Assembly: GCA_965278965.1 (NCBI GenBank)
Contig: OZ257127.1
Coordinates: forward strand, 3,616,854 to 3,680,853
DNA: 64,000 nt
Origin: UBA10649 sp965278965
GTDB taxonomy: Bacteria; Actinomycetota; Actinomycetes; S36-B12
Direction of reading: 5' to 3'
Shown here: positions 15,553 through 22,903 of the stretch, one piece after another
How positions within the stretch are numbered: position 1 is the first letter of the stretch
How the letters are laid out: every line of letters starts with the position of its first letter
Made by a program: the position numbers and the translations under genes
Notes under the pieces: model-generated
What the model was told of the DNA's origin: nothing
The model's input: only the letters and a program-made list of their open reading frames with translations
Databases searched by the model: none

Positions 15553-15939
15553 ATGATCGCCGTCGGGCTCGTCCTGGTCGGGATCGCGGCGCTGTTCCAC
15601 GTCTACGTCTTCTACCTGGAGTCCGTGGCGTGGACCGGCCCTCGAGGACGTGCGGCGTTCGGCACCACGGCTGAGGAGGCGCAGGCGACCCGGCTCCTCG
15701 CGTTCAACCAGGGTTTCTACAACCTGTTCCTCGCCCTGGCGATCATCGTGGGGACCGTCCTGGTCGCATCCGACCACCGTGCTGTCGGCGCGACCCTCGT
15801 CATCGCCGGCGCGTCGATGATGGTCGGTGCCGGGATCGTCCTGATCGCCTCGGATCGGTCCAAGGCCCGCGCGGGGCTCCTACAGGCCGTCCCGCCGGCG
15901 CTCGGCATCATCGCTCTGGCGATCGGGCTGACGCAGTAG
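15553..15939 (+). CDS. DUF1304 membrane protein
   Basis: A 128-residue protein with four membrane helices. The core FHVYVFYLESVAWTGPRGRAAFG and LLAFNQGFYNLFLALAIIVG is diagnostic for DUF1304, a family of small inner-membrane proteins of unknown function. The start at 15553 is the first ATG after the upstream stop codon, 19 bp behind the secreted protein gene, so it may share its transcript. Length is normal. No regulatory signal of its own is evident. Confidence 0.9.
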   Translation: MIAVGLVLVGIAALFHVYVFYLESVAWTGPRGRAAFGTTAEEAQATRLLAFNQGFYNLFLALAIIVGTVLVASDHRAVGATLVIAGASMMVGAGIVLIASDRSKARAGLLQAVPPALGIIALAIGLTQ

Positions 15940-16000
15940 CGAGGTTGCCGACGGCGTGCCATTGCATCGGGCGACGCGGGTGTGAGACGGTGACGGTCAA

Positions 16001-16019
16001 TCAGGTAAGCCTTACCTAA
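16001..16019. promoter_or_regulatory. Iron box (IdeR/DtxR-type operator) before the TetR gene
   Basis: TCAGGTAAGCCTTACCTAA matches the mycobacterial/corynebacterial iron-box consensus TTAGGTTAGGCTAACCTAA at 15 of 19 positions and is itself a near palindrome. It lies 31 bp before the TetR start at 16050. IdeR/DtxR with Fe2+ represses (or for storage genes activates) at such sites. Binding is inference from the match. Confidence 0.65.
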
Positions 16020-16049
16020 GTTAATGTGCCGACACGCCACGGAGCAGCC

Positions 16050-16673
16050 ATGACCGCCGTCACCCTCGCACCGCTGATGCCGCCGATGCCGCTCGCGCCG
16101 GCGGGAGCCCGTCGCCGCCGTGGGCGGCCCCCACGGGTGAACGTCGACATGATCGCGCAGGCCGTGCTGGACGTCGGCTTCGTCCGGCTCACCTACGCGT
16201 GCGTTGGCGAGCGCCTGGGCGTAAGCCTCGCGACGTTGTTCCGGCACGTCCGAGGTCGCGATGAGCTCTCGCGCCTAGGCCTGGACCTCGCGATCCGCCG
16301 GCACGAATGGCCCGGCCTCGACCAGCCGTGGCGTCCGCTGCTGGCGGCGTGGGCCGAGTCCGCGTGGCTGCTGTGGGCCGACCATCCGGGGGCGGCGGTC
16401 GAGGTCTCACGCGGGGTCATCCCGCCGGCGGCCCAGCAGCTGACCGACGAGGTGAGCGCAGCGCTGGTTCGAGTCGGGTTCACCCCGACCTGCGCCGCCA
16501 GGGCGGTCGACCTCGTCTTCGACCTCGCGACGGACAGCCGGCGCAGTGCCGAGACGATCGACACCCGACGCGGCGACCCGCACGAGCTGTTCGCCGGCAA
16601 GCTCCAGGTGGTCCTCGCCGGGATCGAGGCCGAGCTCGCCCCGGTCCACCGCGGCCTTGCCGACGTCTCCTGA
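16050..16673 (+). CDS. TetR-type transcriptional regulator
   Basis: A 207-residue regulator. After a proline/arginine-rich N-terminus (GARRRRGRPPRVNVDMIAQAVLDVG) comes the TetR helix-turn-helix: YACVGERLGVSLATLFRHVRGRDEL (about residues 50-75), then an all-helical ligand-binding domain with VRRP-free hydrophobic helices typical of TetR_C. The ligand is unknown. The ATG at 16050 is chosen for its GGAG ribosome site; the frame can open at a GTG at 16026, which adds eight residues. An iron box stands immediately upstream, so the gene is probably iron-controlled. No transporter or siderophore gene adjoins it in the window. Confidence 0.82.
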   Translation: MTAVTLAPLMPPMPLAPAGARRRRGRPPRVNVDMIAQAVLDVGFVRLTYACVGERLGVSLATLFRHVRGRDELSRLGLDLAIRRHEWPGLDQPWRPLLAAWAESAWLLWADHPGAAVEVSRGVIPPAAQQLTDEVSAALVRVGFTPTCAARAVDLVFDLATDSRRSAETIDTRRGDPHELFAGKLQVVLAGIEAELAPVHRGLADVS

Positions 16674-16742
16674 CCGATCTGCTGTGGGCGGAACGGGCCT
16701 TCGCTGCACGCACGGCAGGCTTCGTCCGGCCTAGCATGCGGC

Positions 16743-17108
16743 ATGGCCGACACCACGCCCCCCGCCCTGCAACCTGAGCACCCGGACCCCCGCGCTGTCG
16801 ACATCGGCCGCGACCCCGATCCGCTGTGGCGGCACGTGCTGGGAGCGCACTTGCGCGACCTGCGCCACGGCCGCGGGGAGCGGCTCGTCGAGACCGCCGA
16901 GCGTGCCGGGATCTCCCCTCAGTACCTGTCCGAGATCGAGCGCGGGCTGAAAGAGCCGTCGAGCGAGATGATCGACGCCGTCGCCGGCGCCCTCGACGTC
17001 CCGCTCGGCGACCTCGTCCTCGGTGTCGCGCAGACACTCCGCGCTCCGGCCCCGGCCCCGGCTCCGGCACGAACAGCCGGCGCCGTCGCCTTCGCCCTCG
17101 CCGCCTGA
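16743..17108 (+). CDS. XRE-family (ClgR-like) helix-turn-helix regulator
   Basis: A 121-residue regulator with one Cro/C1 helix-turn-helix (about residues 38-90): LRDLRHGRGERLVETAERAG, ISPQYLSEIERGLKEPSSEM, IDAVAGALDVPLGDLV. The pattern YLSEIERGxKEPSSE is that of ClgR, the activator of clp protease genes in actinobacteria. Its C-terminus is an alanine/proline tail. TAGCAT lies 5 nt before the ATG, and no ribosome site is seen. It is convergent with two clpP genes 66 bp away, so control of that pair is likely by context, although its own family includes many unrelated regulators. Confidence 0.85.
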   Translation: MADTTPPALQPEHPDPRAVDIGRDPDPLWRHVLGAHLRDLRHGRGERLVETAERAGISPQYLSEIERGLKEPSSEMIDAVAGALDVPLGDLVLGVAQTLRAPAPAPAPARTAGAVAFALAA

Positions 17109-17125
17109 CTCACGCCGCCAGCCCT

Positions 17126-17182
17126 CGACCTTGAGGTTCCACCGGGTGCGGGGGCCGCGGACCCGGTGGAACCTCAAGGTCG
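17126..17182. terminator. Two-way terminator, 22-bp perfect stem
   Basis: Arms 17126-17147 and 17161-17182 pair perfectly over 22 bp around a 13-nt GC-rich loop. The right arm covers the last codons of the downstream clpP. It lies between convergent genes and should stop transcription from both sides. Confidence 0.75.
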
Positions 17183-17767
17183 GCGGTCGAGGATGACCCG
17201 GTCGACGATGCCGTAGGCGCACGCCTGCTCGGCCGACAGGACCTGGTCGTGGTCGGTGTCTGCCCGCAGCCGGGCCACGTCCTGACCGGTGTGCGTCGAC
17301 AACACGTGCTCGAGCTGGGCCCGGACGCGTACGACCTCGTCGGCCTGCACGATCAGATCGGGGATCGCTCCGCGCCCCTGCGCTGCCGGCTGGTGCAGGA
17401 CGACACGTGCGTGCGGCAGCATCGCGCGGCGGCCGGGAGCGCCGGCGGCGAGCAGGACGGCGCCGACCGCGACGGCCTGCCCGACGCAGATGGTGGCGAC
17501 CGGTGGACGGACGTACCGGATCGTGTCGTAGATCGCCAGGCCCGCGCTCGGATCGCCGCCCTCGCAGTTGATGTAGAGCTGGATCTCCCGCTCGGGGTCA
17601 TCTCCCTCCAGGTGCAGGAGCTGGGCGATGAGGGCGTTCGCGACGCCCGCGTCGATCCCGGTGCCCAGGTACACGATGCGCTCGGCGAGCAGATGCGAGT
17701 ACACGTCGAGCACGCGCTCGCCACGCGGGTGCTGCGCGATGACGTTGGGGATTGGGTAGGTGCTCAT
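17174..17767 (-). CDS. clpP: ClpP-family protease subunit lacking the catalytic serine
   Basis: A 197-residue ClpP-fold protein. The handle and axial sequences (HLLAERIVYLGTGIDAGVAN, QLYINCEGGDPSAGLAIYDTI) are conserved. The nucleophile is not: where ClpP has A-S-M-G, this protein has CVGQAVAVGAVLLAAG, with Ala100 in the serine position. His125 (VVLHQPAAQG) and Asp174 (TDHDQVLSAE) are in place at the normal 25- and 49-residue spacings, and the oxyanion strand GGS is GGD. It should not cut peptide bonds, like cyanobacterial ClpR. Its ATG overlaps the stop of the active clpP by 4 bp (ATGA), so both subunits are made together and may form a mixed ring. Confidence 0.92.
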   Translation of the reverse strand: MSTYPIPNVIAQHPRGERVLDVYSHLLAERIVYLGTGIDAGVANALIAQLLHLEGDDPEREIQLYINCEGGDPSAGLAIYDTIRYVRPPVATICVGQAVAVGAVLLAAGAPGRRAMLPHARVVLHQPAAQGRGAIPDLIVQADEVVRVRAQLEHVLSTHTGQDVARLRADTDHDQVLSAEQACAYGIVDRVILDRRP

Positions 17768-18375
17768 GCGTGTGCTCCTGCCAGGAAGCCCGTCGACCGG
17801 CGCTGCGGCACGATCTCGGCGAACGAGCTGACGATCGTGTCGATGAAGCCGTAGTCCTGTGCCTGTGCGGCGGTGTACCAGCGATCGTGCAGGGAGTCCT
17901 CGAAGACGCGCTCGACCGGCTGCCCGGTGTCTGCGGCGATGAGCGCGAGCACCGTGTCGCGGGTGTGGCGCAGGTCGCCGGCCTGGAGCTCGATGTCGAC
18001 GGCCGAACCGCCGATGCCGGCGGAGCCCTGGTGCATGAGGACCCGGGCATGCGGGAGCGCGCGCCGCTTGCCGCGGGCACCGGACGAGAGCAGGAACTGC
18101 CCGGCGCTGTAGGCGATGCCGAGTGCGAGCGTCGAGACATCGCACGGGATGAGGTCCATGACGTCTCGGATCGCGAGCATCGCCGGGACGGAGCCGCCGG
18201 GGGAGTGGATCCACAGCGAGACATCGGCCGACGGGTCGTCGAGGGCCAGTGTCATCAGCTGGGTGGCGAGCACGGCGCCGTTGTCGTCGTCGAGCGGCCC
18301 GTCGAGCACGAGCACGCGGCTGTCGTAGAGGTGTCTGCGGATGCGGTCGTCGAATCGCGGTGCGTTCTCGGTCAT
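17764..18375 (-). CDS. clpP: ClpP-family protease subunit with intact triad
   Basis: A 203-residue ClpP-type serine peptidase. The triad is Ser90 (LALGIAYSAGQFLLSSG), His115 (HARVLMHQGSAG) and Asp164 (SLHDRWYTAA), with the spacings of E. coli ClpP. WIHSPGGSVPAMLAI forms the oxyanion strand. The C-terminus PQRRSTGFLAGAHA is extended. With an AAA+ unfoldase it would degrade substrates in the cytoplasm; the usual actinobacterial ClpP1P2-ClpX locus is not in this window, so this looks like an accessory pair. The minus-strand CAGGGT lies 6 nt before the ATG, suggesting a leaderless start. It is the first gene of the two-gene clpP operon. Confidence 0.93.
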   Translation of the reverse strand: MTENAPRFDDRIRRHLYDSRVLVLDGPLDDDNGAVLATQLMTLALDDPSADVSLWIHSPGGSVPAMLAIRDVMDLIPCDVSTLALGIAYSAGQFLLSSGARGKRRALPHARVLMHQGSAGIGGSAVDIELQAGDLRHTRDTVLALIAADTGQPVERVFEDSLHDRWYTAAQAQDYGFIDTIVSSFAEIVPQRRSTGFLAGAHA

Positions 18376-18460
18376 GCCGCAACCCTGCGTCATCGTCGAC
18401 CACGCGCGAGGCCCATGCTGCCGCCGGCGGATCCGCCTCCGGCGGCACAACAGTGTGCTC

Positions 18461-18496
18461 TTGCGCTAAGTGTTACCGACGACAATACTTAGCCAG
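18461..18496 (+). promoter_or_regulatory. Leaderless promoter with operator between -35 and -10
   Basis: TTGCGC (18461-18466) and AATACT (18484-18489) are spaced 17 bp, and the ATG follows the -10 by 7 nt. The operator GCTAAGTGTT (18465-18474) and AATACTTAGC (18484-18493) forms a 9-of-10 palindrome that overlaps both boxes. Occupation would block RNA polymerase, as expected for autorepression by the ArsR protein encoded directly behind it. Confidence 0.6.
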
Positions 18497-18835
18497 ATGG
18501 CTCAGCAATCGGTGGCGCTCGACGCCGTGTTCGTCGCTCTCGGCGACTCCACACGGCGGTCGGTCATCCGCCGACTGGGCGATGGCCCATCGACCGTCGG
18601 AGATCTCGCCCGCGGGTTCCCGATGACCCTGCCGTCGTTCATGAAGCACGTCCGCACGCTGGAGGCCAGCGGGCTGATCCGCACCACGAAGTCCGGGCGC
18701 GTGCGGACATGCACGCTCAACCGCGCGAGGCTGGCCGTCGTCGATGGCTGGCTCGCCGAGCAGAGGCTCGCCTGGGAGGACCGGACGGACCGGCTCGAAC
18801 GGTTCGTCACCGACGAGAAGGAGACCCCCGCGTGA
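18497..18835 (+). CDS. ArsR-family regulator of an ArsR-SRPBCC pair
   Basis: A 112-residue ArsR-type winged-helix repressor: ALDAVFVALGDSTRRSVIRRLGDGPSTVGDLARGF, the recognition helix TLPSFMKHVRTLEASGLI, and a wing KSGRVRTCTL. The metal-binding ELCVCDL box is absent, as in the group that partners SRPBCC/AHSA1 proteins and senses something other than metals. No Shine-Dalgarno is seen; a -10 box lies 7 nt before the ATG. An operator palindrome covers its promoter, so it probably represses itself and the next gene, whose GTG overlaps its stop (GTGA). Confidence 0.9.
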   Translation: MAQQSVALDAVFVALGDSTRRSVIRRLGDGPSTVGDLARGFPMTLPSFMKHVRTLEASGLIRTTKSGRVRTCTLNRARLAVVDGWLAEQRLAWEDRTDRLERFVTDEKETPA

Positions 18836-19308
18836 CCTCTGACCTCAACCTAAACCTCGACCTGACCCTCACACGAGTCATCCGAGCGCCGCGGAAGGCC
18901 GTGTGGCGGGCGTGGACTGCCCCCGACCAGTTCGCCCAGTGGTTCCTGCCGGCGCCCACGGTGTGCCGCGTCGACCGATTCGAGGCCCGCCCCGGCGGTG
19001 CCATCGTGACGTCGATGAGCGACGACGGCATCACCTTCGTCCCGCACATGGACGCCTGCTTTCTCGTCGTCGACGAGGGGGAGCGGATCGTCTTCACGAA
19101 CGTCCTCGACAGCAGTTGGCGGCCCGTCGCCGGTTTCCCGGTGGCCATGTCAGCCGAGATCGTGCTGAGTGACCACCCGGACGGCACGGACTACCGCGTC
19201 GTCGTCCGCCACGGCGACGCGGTGGCGAAGTCGCAGCACGAGGACCTTGGCTTCCACGACGGCTGGGGGAGCGTCACGGCGCAGCTGGCCGCCCTCGTCG
19301 AGGCCTGA
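18832..19308 (+). CDS. SRPBCC (AHSA1-like) domain protein
   Basis: A 158-residue START/Bet v1-like helix-grip protein: TRVIRAPRKAVWRAWTAPDQFAQWF, then GAIVTSMSDDG and ERIVFTNVLDSSW, ending with a long C-terminal helix HDGWGSVTAQLAALVEA. The family binds hydrophobic ligands or acts as Hsp90 activator-like (AHSA1) domains; the ligand here is unknown. It starts with GTG overlapping the arsR stop by 4 bp, a translational coupling seen in many ArsR-SRPBCC pairs. No catalytic residues are known. It is convergent with the YrdB-like gene. Confidence 0.9.
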   Translation: MTSDLNLNLDLTLTRVIRAPRKAVWRAWTAPDQFAQWFLPAPTVCRVDRFEARPGGAIVTSMSDDGITFVPHMDACFLVVDEGERIVFTNVLDSSWRPVAGFPVAMSAEIVLSDHPDGTDYRVVVRHGDAVAKSQHEDLGFHDGWGSVTAQLAALVEA

Positions 19309-19319
19309 ACTCCAGGTAC

Positions 19320-19697
19320 CTACAGGGCTGAACGCTCGAGTTTGTCGTGACCGGGAAAGGGGTACCGGCGGCCCGCCGCGGCCGCAGCGCACCCGACGAC
19401 CGCGAGAGCTGCGCCCCACCACGCCAGCCCAACGCCGGCGAGCAGGAACCCTGTGGCGACGAAGAGCGCGCACTTCGTGACGAGCCGGGCGGCTCCTCCG
19501 AGCGGCCAGCGGGCTCGGGGTGCGAGCCAGGCACCCCACACCGCGGCGATGAGGAGTGGAAGGCCCACCGCCGCCACAATCGCCACAGCTACGCCGGTGC
19601 CGGCGACGTCGTGTGCCAACCGCCAGCCGCCGACCCCGGCGGCGAGGAGCAATGCGAGCTCGCTGACGAACGCGACGATGCCGACGACGACGCCCAC
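19320..19697 (-). CDS. DUF2568/YrdB-like small membrane protein
   Basis: A 125-residue protein with four hydrophobic segments (about residues 2-22, 33-52, 68-90 and 93-112) and a charged C-terminal tail. The AVWGAWLAPRARWPL motif between helices 2 and 3 is that of DUF2568 (YrdB). The role is unknown. It begins GTG at 19697. TACGGT stands 6 nt upstream on this strand, inside the 3' end of the ABC ATPase gene, so it may have its own internal promoter besides read-through from the transporter operon, which ends 4 bp away. Confidence 0.75.
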   Translation of the reverse strand: MGVVVGIVAFVSELALLLAAGVGGWRLAHDVAGTGVAVAIVAAVGLPLLIAAVWGAWLAPRARWPLGGAARLVTKCALFVATGFLLAGVGLAWWGAALAVVGCAAAAAGRRYPFPGHDKLERSAL

Positions 19698-19701
19698 GGG
19701 T

Positions 19702-20391
19702 TCACCGTAGGGCGTCGTCCGCGGTCAGTCGTCCATCGCGAAGCACCACCTGCGTGTCGACCGAGGCGAGGGTCGATGCGTCGTGCGAGACGATGAGGGT
19801 CGCCGCTCCCTCCTGCGCCGCCAACGCGGAGATCAGCGCGATGACCTGCGTTCCGCGCTCGTGGTCGAGGGCGGACGTCGGTTCGTCGACGAGGAGCACG
19901 TCCGGGCGGCCGACGAGAGCTCGTGCGATGGCGACGCGTTGACGCTGCCCGCCGGACAGCTGGGCCGGGCGGCGGTGCTCGAGGCCGGCGAGGCCGACGG
20001 CGTCGAGCAGCGCGCGGGCATGGTCGCGCGCCGACGATGGTCGCCGGCCGCGTAGGTGCGCATGCAGCTCGAGCTGCTCGAGCGCGGTCAGCGAGGCGAT
20101 CAGCTGGGGCTGCTGGAAGACCAGGCCGATGCGGTCGCGCCGGGCGCGGGTCGCCTCCCGTGGCTTCGTGGTGGGGGTGAACACGACGTCGCCGCCGATC
20201 CGCACGACGCCCGACGTGGGTCGGGTGAGCCCGCCGGCGACCGCGAGCAGGCTCGACTTCCCCGAACCGGACGGCCCCAGTAGCGCGGTGGACGTGCCCG
20301 CGGGGATCGCCAGGCTGACCGCGTCGACGGCCGTCAGGGTGCTGTCACCGTCGGGGTAGTCGAGGGTGACGTCGTCGATGTGCAGGTCCAC
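19702..20391 (-). CDS. ABC transporter ATP-binding protein (MacB/LolD type)
   Basis: A 229-residue ABC ATPase: Walker A GPSGSGKSS near residue 39, Q-loop FQQPQLIASL, signature LSGGQRQRVAIARAL, Walker B VLLVDEPTSALD and switch histidine IVSHDAST. It is of the FtsE/LolD/MacB class, which work with FtsX-like permeases. The GTG start is preceded by AAGGAG. The permease gene lies 33 bp upstream on the same strand, so both make one transporter. A histidine kinase-response regulator pair is encoded divergently, suggesting control of this ABC operon in the manner of cell-envelope stress systems; substrate unknown. Confidence 0.94.
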   Translation of the reverse strand: MDLHIDDVTLDYPDGDSTLTAVDAVSLAIPAGTSTALLGPSGSGKSSLLAVAGGLTRPTSGVVRIGGDVVFTPTTKPREATRARRDRIGLVFQQPQLIASLTALEQLELHAHLRGRRPSSARDHARALLDAVGLAGLEHRRPAQLSGGQRQRVAIARALVGRPDVLLVDEPTSALDHERGTQVIALISALAAQEGAATLIVSHDASTLASVDTQVVLRDGRLTADDALR

Positions 20392-20424
20392 GAGTGCTCT
20401 CCTTGCGTGCGGTGCGATGGGATG

Positions 20425-21519
20425 TCAGCGGCCGGCGGCGAGCGCCGCGTGCGGGTCGACGCGGCCGACTCGTACGACAGCGGCGCCCGCGCCGACGAAG
20501 CCGACAGCGAGAAGGGCGAGCGCGGGGACCAGCACCGTGGCTGCGTCGACGACGACCGGCACGACACCGGCCAGAGCCGCAGCCGTCGTCGCGGCCAGGG
20601 CGGACCCCAGCCCGATCCCGACCACCAGCACCACGACGGCCTGCCCCAGTGAGTCGCGCAGGAGGTAGCCGGTCGACGCCCCGAGGGCCTTGAGGACCGC
20701 GAGGTCACCGCTGCGGCTGATCGTCCAGACCGTGAAGAAGGCGCCGACGACCAGCGCGGAGATGCCGATCAGGAACGCGAGCATGATCGACAGCGACATG
20801 TTCTCGGCCGTGAACGACGACACCGCCGAGCGCGCGTCCGGGGTGGGCAGGGTCGTCGTTCCGATCACGTCGTCTGCGGCCGTGATCGCATCCGTGGACA
20901 GATCCGGCGCCGACAGCGCGATGACGGTCGCAGTTCCCGGAGCCGCCCGGCCGCCGAGGTCCCGCCAGTCGTCCAGACGTACCCAGACCGCCGGGGTGTG
21001 GGCGAAGGAGTCGTCGACGTCGGCGATTCGCGCGACCGTCAGCCGCTGGCCGCCGAGGGTGACCGGGTCGCCCTCGCTGACCGCCAGCGCATCGGCGGCC
21101 GGCGCGGACAGGACGATGCCGTCGGACGGGATGTCGCCGGCGACCTCGGCACCGGGCACGAGGGCGGACGCGGGAAGCACGCCCAGTGCTGTGACTGCAG
21201 CCGTCGTCGTCGCCGACGTCGCTCGCGTCGTGGTGAGGCCGACGGGCTGGGCCGACTCGACGCCCGGGACCGACGACCACCGCGCCACCTGTGCCTCGTC
21301 GACGGACGACGCGGTGAACCCGGGTGCGTCGCCTGGCGCCGGCATCGAGAAGGCCAGGTAGTCGGCCGGCAGGTCGGTGATCGCCGAGGTCGACTCGCGG
21401 GCCAGGCCCGCCGTGAGCGTTCCGAGGAACGTGACGAGGAACGCGATGAGCAGGACGACGGTGCCGACGAGGGCGAAACGGCCTCGGGCGTGGCGCAGGT
21501 CGCGCAAGGAGACGAACAT
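20425..21519 (-). CDS. FtsX/MacB-like ABC permease
   Basis: A 364-residue permease with one N-terminal helix (RFALVGTVVLLIAFLVTFLGT), a large extracytoplasmic domain of about 230 residues, and three C-terminal helices ending VGRVDPHAALAAGR. This topology is the MacB/FtsX type, which couples ATP hydrolysis to movement of a periplasmic or membrane substrate rather than transport through the helices. LGASTGYLLRDSLGQ near residue 285 is the coupling region. It shares an operon with the ATPase gene and starts 130 bp from the divergent sensor kinase. Confidence 0.92.
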   Translation of the reverse strand: MFVSLRDLRHARGRFALVGTVVLLIAFLVTFLGTLTAGLARESTSAITDLPADYLAFSMPAPGDAPGFTASSVDEAQVARWSSVPGVESAQPVGLTTTRATSATTTAAVTALGVLPASALVPGAEVAGDIPSDGIVLSAPAADALAVSEGDPVTLGGQRLTVARIADVDDSFAHTPAVWVRLDDWRDLGGRAAPGTATVIALSAPDLSTDAITAADDVIGTTTLPTPDARSAVSSFTAENMSLSIMLAFLIGISALVVGAFFTVWTISRSGDLAVLKALGASTGYLLRDSLGQAVVVLVVGIGLGSALAATTAAALAGVVPVVVDAATVLVPALALLAVGFVGAGAAVVRVGRVDPHAALAAGR

Positions 21520-21637
21520 GGATCAACTGTCGCGCCGCGCGCGGCTCGGCGCAGCAGCCGGCGGGCGGGTCTTCCGGCGCCGAATGGTCCAGCCGGCACT
21601 CCACCTTTCGGCTGATGGCGCGGCGGGGTCACGGCGG

Positions 21638-21643
21638 TACCGT
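21638..21643 (+). promoter_or_regulatory. Leaderless-type -10 box of the sensor kinase
   Basis: TACCGT is 6 nt before the GTG at 21650, which supports this start over upstream in-frame codons that overlap the divergent permease start. Confidence 0.55.
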
Positions 21644-21649
21644 GGCCGC

Positions 21650-22903
21650 GTGCACCCGCATGCGCTGGCGACGGTGACCCGCGGCATCCAGCTCGGCGTC
21701 GACGTCCTGATGGCGCTCCTCGTCGCGGTCGCGACCTGGCAAGGGGTCGCGAGCGAGGAGGGACCGCGTCGGTGGTCTGCGCTGCTCCTGGGGTTGGCCT
21801 TCGCCGCGACGTACGCCTGGGGTCGCGGTGTGCGGCTGGCCGGGCCCGCGGAACCTCTGCGACGCAAGAGTGGCCTGGCTCGAGCGACCGTGTGGGTCAC
21901 CGTCCTCGTGCTTCTCTGGGCGGGCATGCTCGCGATCAGTCCGGTCGCCTTGTGGATCACCTTCCCGCTGATGCTCGTTCAGATGCAGGTCCTCGGCGCG
22001 CACCGCGGGATCCCTGCGGTGGCGGCCACGACACTGGTCGCCGTCGTCGACGCCACGGTCGTCCACCCCTCCGACTCGTTCGGGGCGGTGCTGGGTCCGC
22101 TTGTGGGCGCTGCGGTCGCGGTCACGGCGGTGTCCGGCTTCCACGTGCTCCAGCGCGAGGTCCGGACACGCCAGGAGACGCTCGACGAGCTCGTGTCGGC
22201 GCGCAGTCACCTGGCGGCCGCCGAGCGCGAGCGAGTGGTGTCGGCCGAACGGGAGCGCCTGGCTCGCGAGATCCACGACACGATCGCCCAGGACCTGTCG
22301 GCGGCCGGGCTGCTCCTCGGCGCGGCCCAGGCCGGGATAGGGCCGGACGACGTCCGTACCGCGGACCTGGTCGCGCAGGCGCAGGCGGCGGTCGCCGACA
22401 GCCTCGCCCAGGCCCGTCGCGTCGTGTACGAGCTCGCTCCGGCCGAACTGTCCGAAGGCACGCTCGTGTCGGCGCTGCGGCGAGCGGGTGAGCGGGCGGT
22501 CCGGGACTCTGCGGAGCGGGGGATCGAGCTCGACGTATCCGTCGTCACCCAGACGGACGTGCCTGCGCTCCCGGTCCCGGTCGAGACCGCGGTCCTGCGG
22601 GTCGCGCAGTCGGCGCTGGCGAACGTCGTCCAGCACGCCGGTGCGCAGAACGTGCAGGTCTTCCTCGCGGTCGACGACGACCTGGTCGTCCTCGACGTCG
22701 TCGACGATGGTGTCGGCTTCGACCCCGCGCACCTGGACGGGCGTGGGCCTGATCACGGGTTCGGCCTGGTGGCCATGCGGTCACGCGTGACGGAGATCGG
22801 CGGGGAGCTGGCGGTCGAGAGCGCTCCGGGCGCTGGTGCGGCGGTGTCGGTCTCGGTCCCGGTCACCTCCGGGCCGGTCGCGCGTTCCGGGGCGGTCGCA
22901 TGA
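21650..22903 (+). CDS. Sensor histidine kinase, NarL-type two-component system
   Basis: A 417-residue membrane kinase. Residues 1-160 hold about five hydrophobic segments with short loops, so it senses in or near the membrane. A coiled-coil segment (QREVRTRQETLDELVSARS) leads to the HisKA_3 phospho-acceptor His209 in LAREIHDTIAQDLS, then the HATPase: NVVQHAGAQNVQVFL, DVVDDGVGFDP and GFGLVAMRSRV. The GTG at 21650 is chosen because the upstream frame overlaps the divergent ABC permease and a TACCGT box lies 6 nt ahead. Its stop overlaps the regulator start (ATGA), so the two form one system; the divergent ABC transporter is the likely target. Confidence 0.92.
   Translation: MHPHALATVTRGIQLGVDVLMALLVAVATWQGVASEEGPRRWSALLLGLAFAATYAWGRGVRLAGPAEPLRRKSGLARATVWVTVLVLLWAGMLAISPVALWITFPLMLVQMQVLGAHRGIPAVAATTLVAVVDATVVHPSDSFGAVLGPLVGAAVAVTAVSGFHVLQREVRTRQETLDELVSARSHLAAAERERVVSAERERLAREIHDTIAQDLSAAGLLLGAAQAGIGPDDVRTADLVAQAQAAVADSLAQARRVVYELAPAELSEGTLVSALRRAGERAVRDSAERGIELDVSVVTQTDVPALPVPVETAVLRVAQSALANVVQHAGAQNVQVFLAVDDDLVVLDVVDDGVGFDPAHLDGRGPDHGFGLVAMRSRVTEIGGELAVESAPGAGAAVSVSVPVTSGPVARSGAVA

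Noticed and set aside
18421..18445. Second hairpin (GC-rich palindrome) before the ArsR gene as terminator
   Set aside because: It lies upstream of both divergent genes, so it cannot end either; it may be chance in GC-rich DNA.
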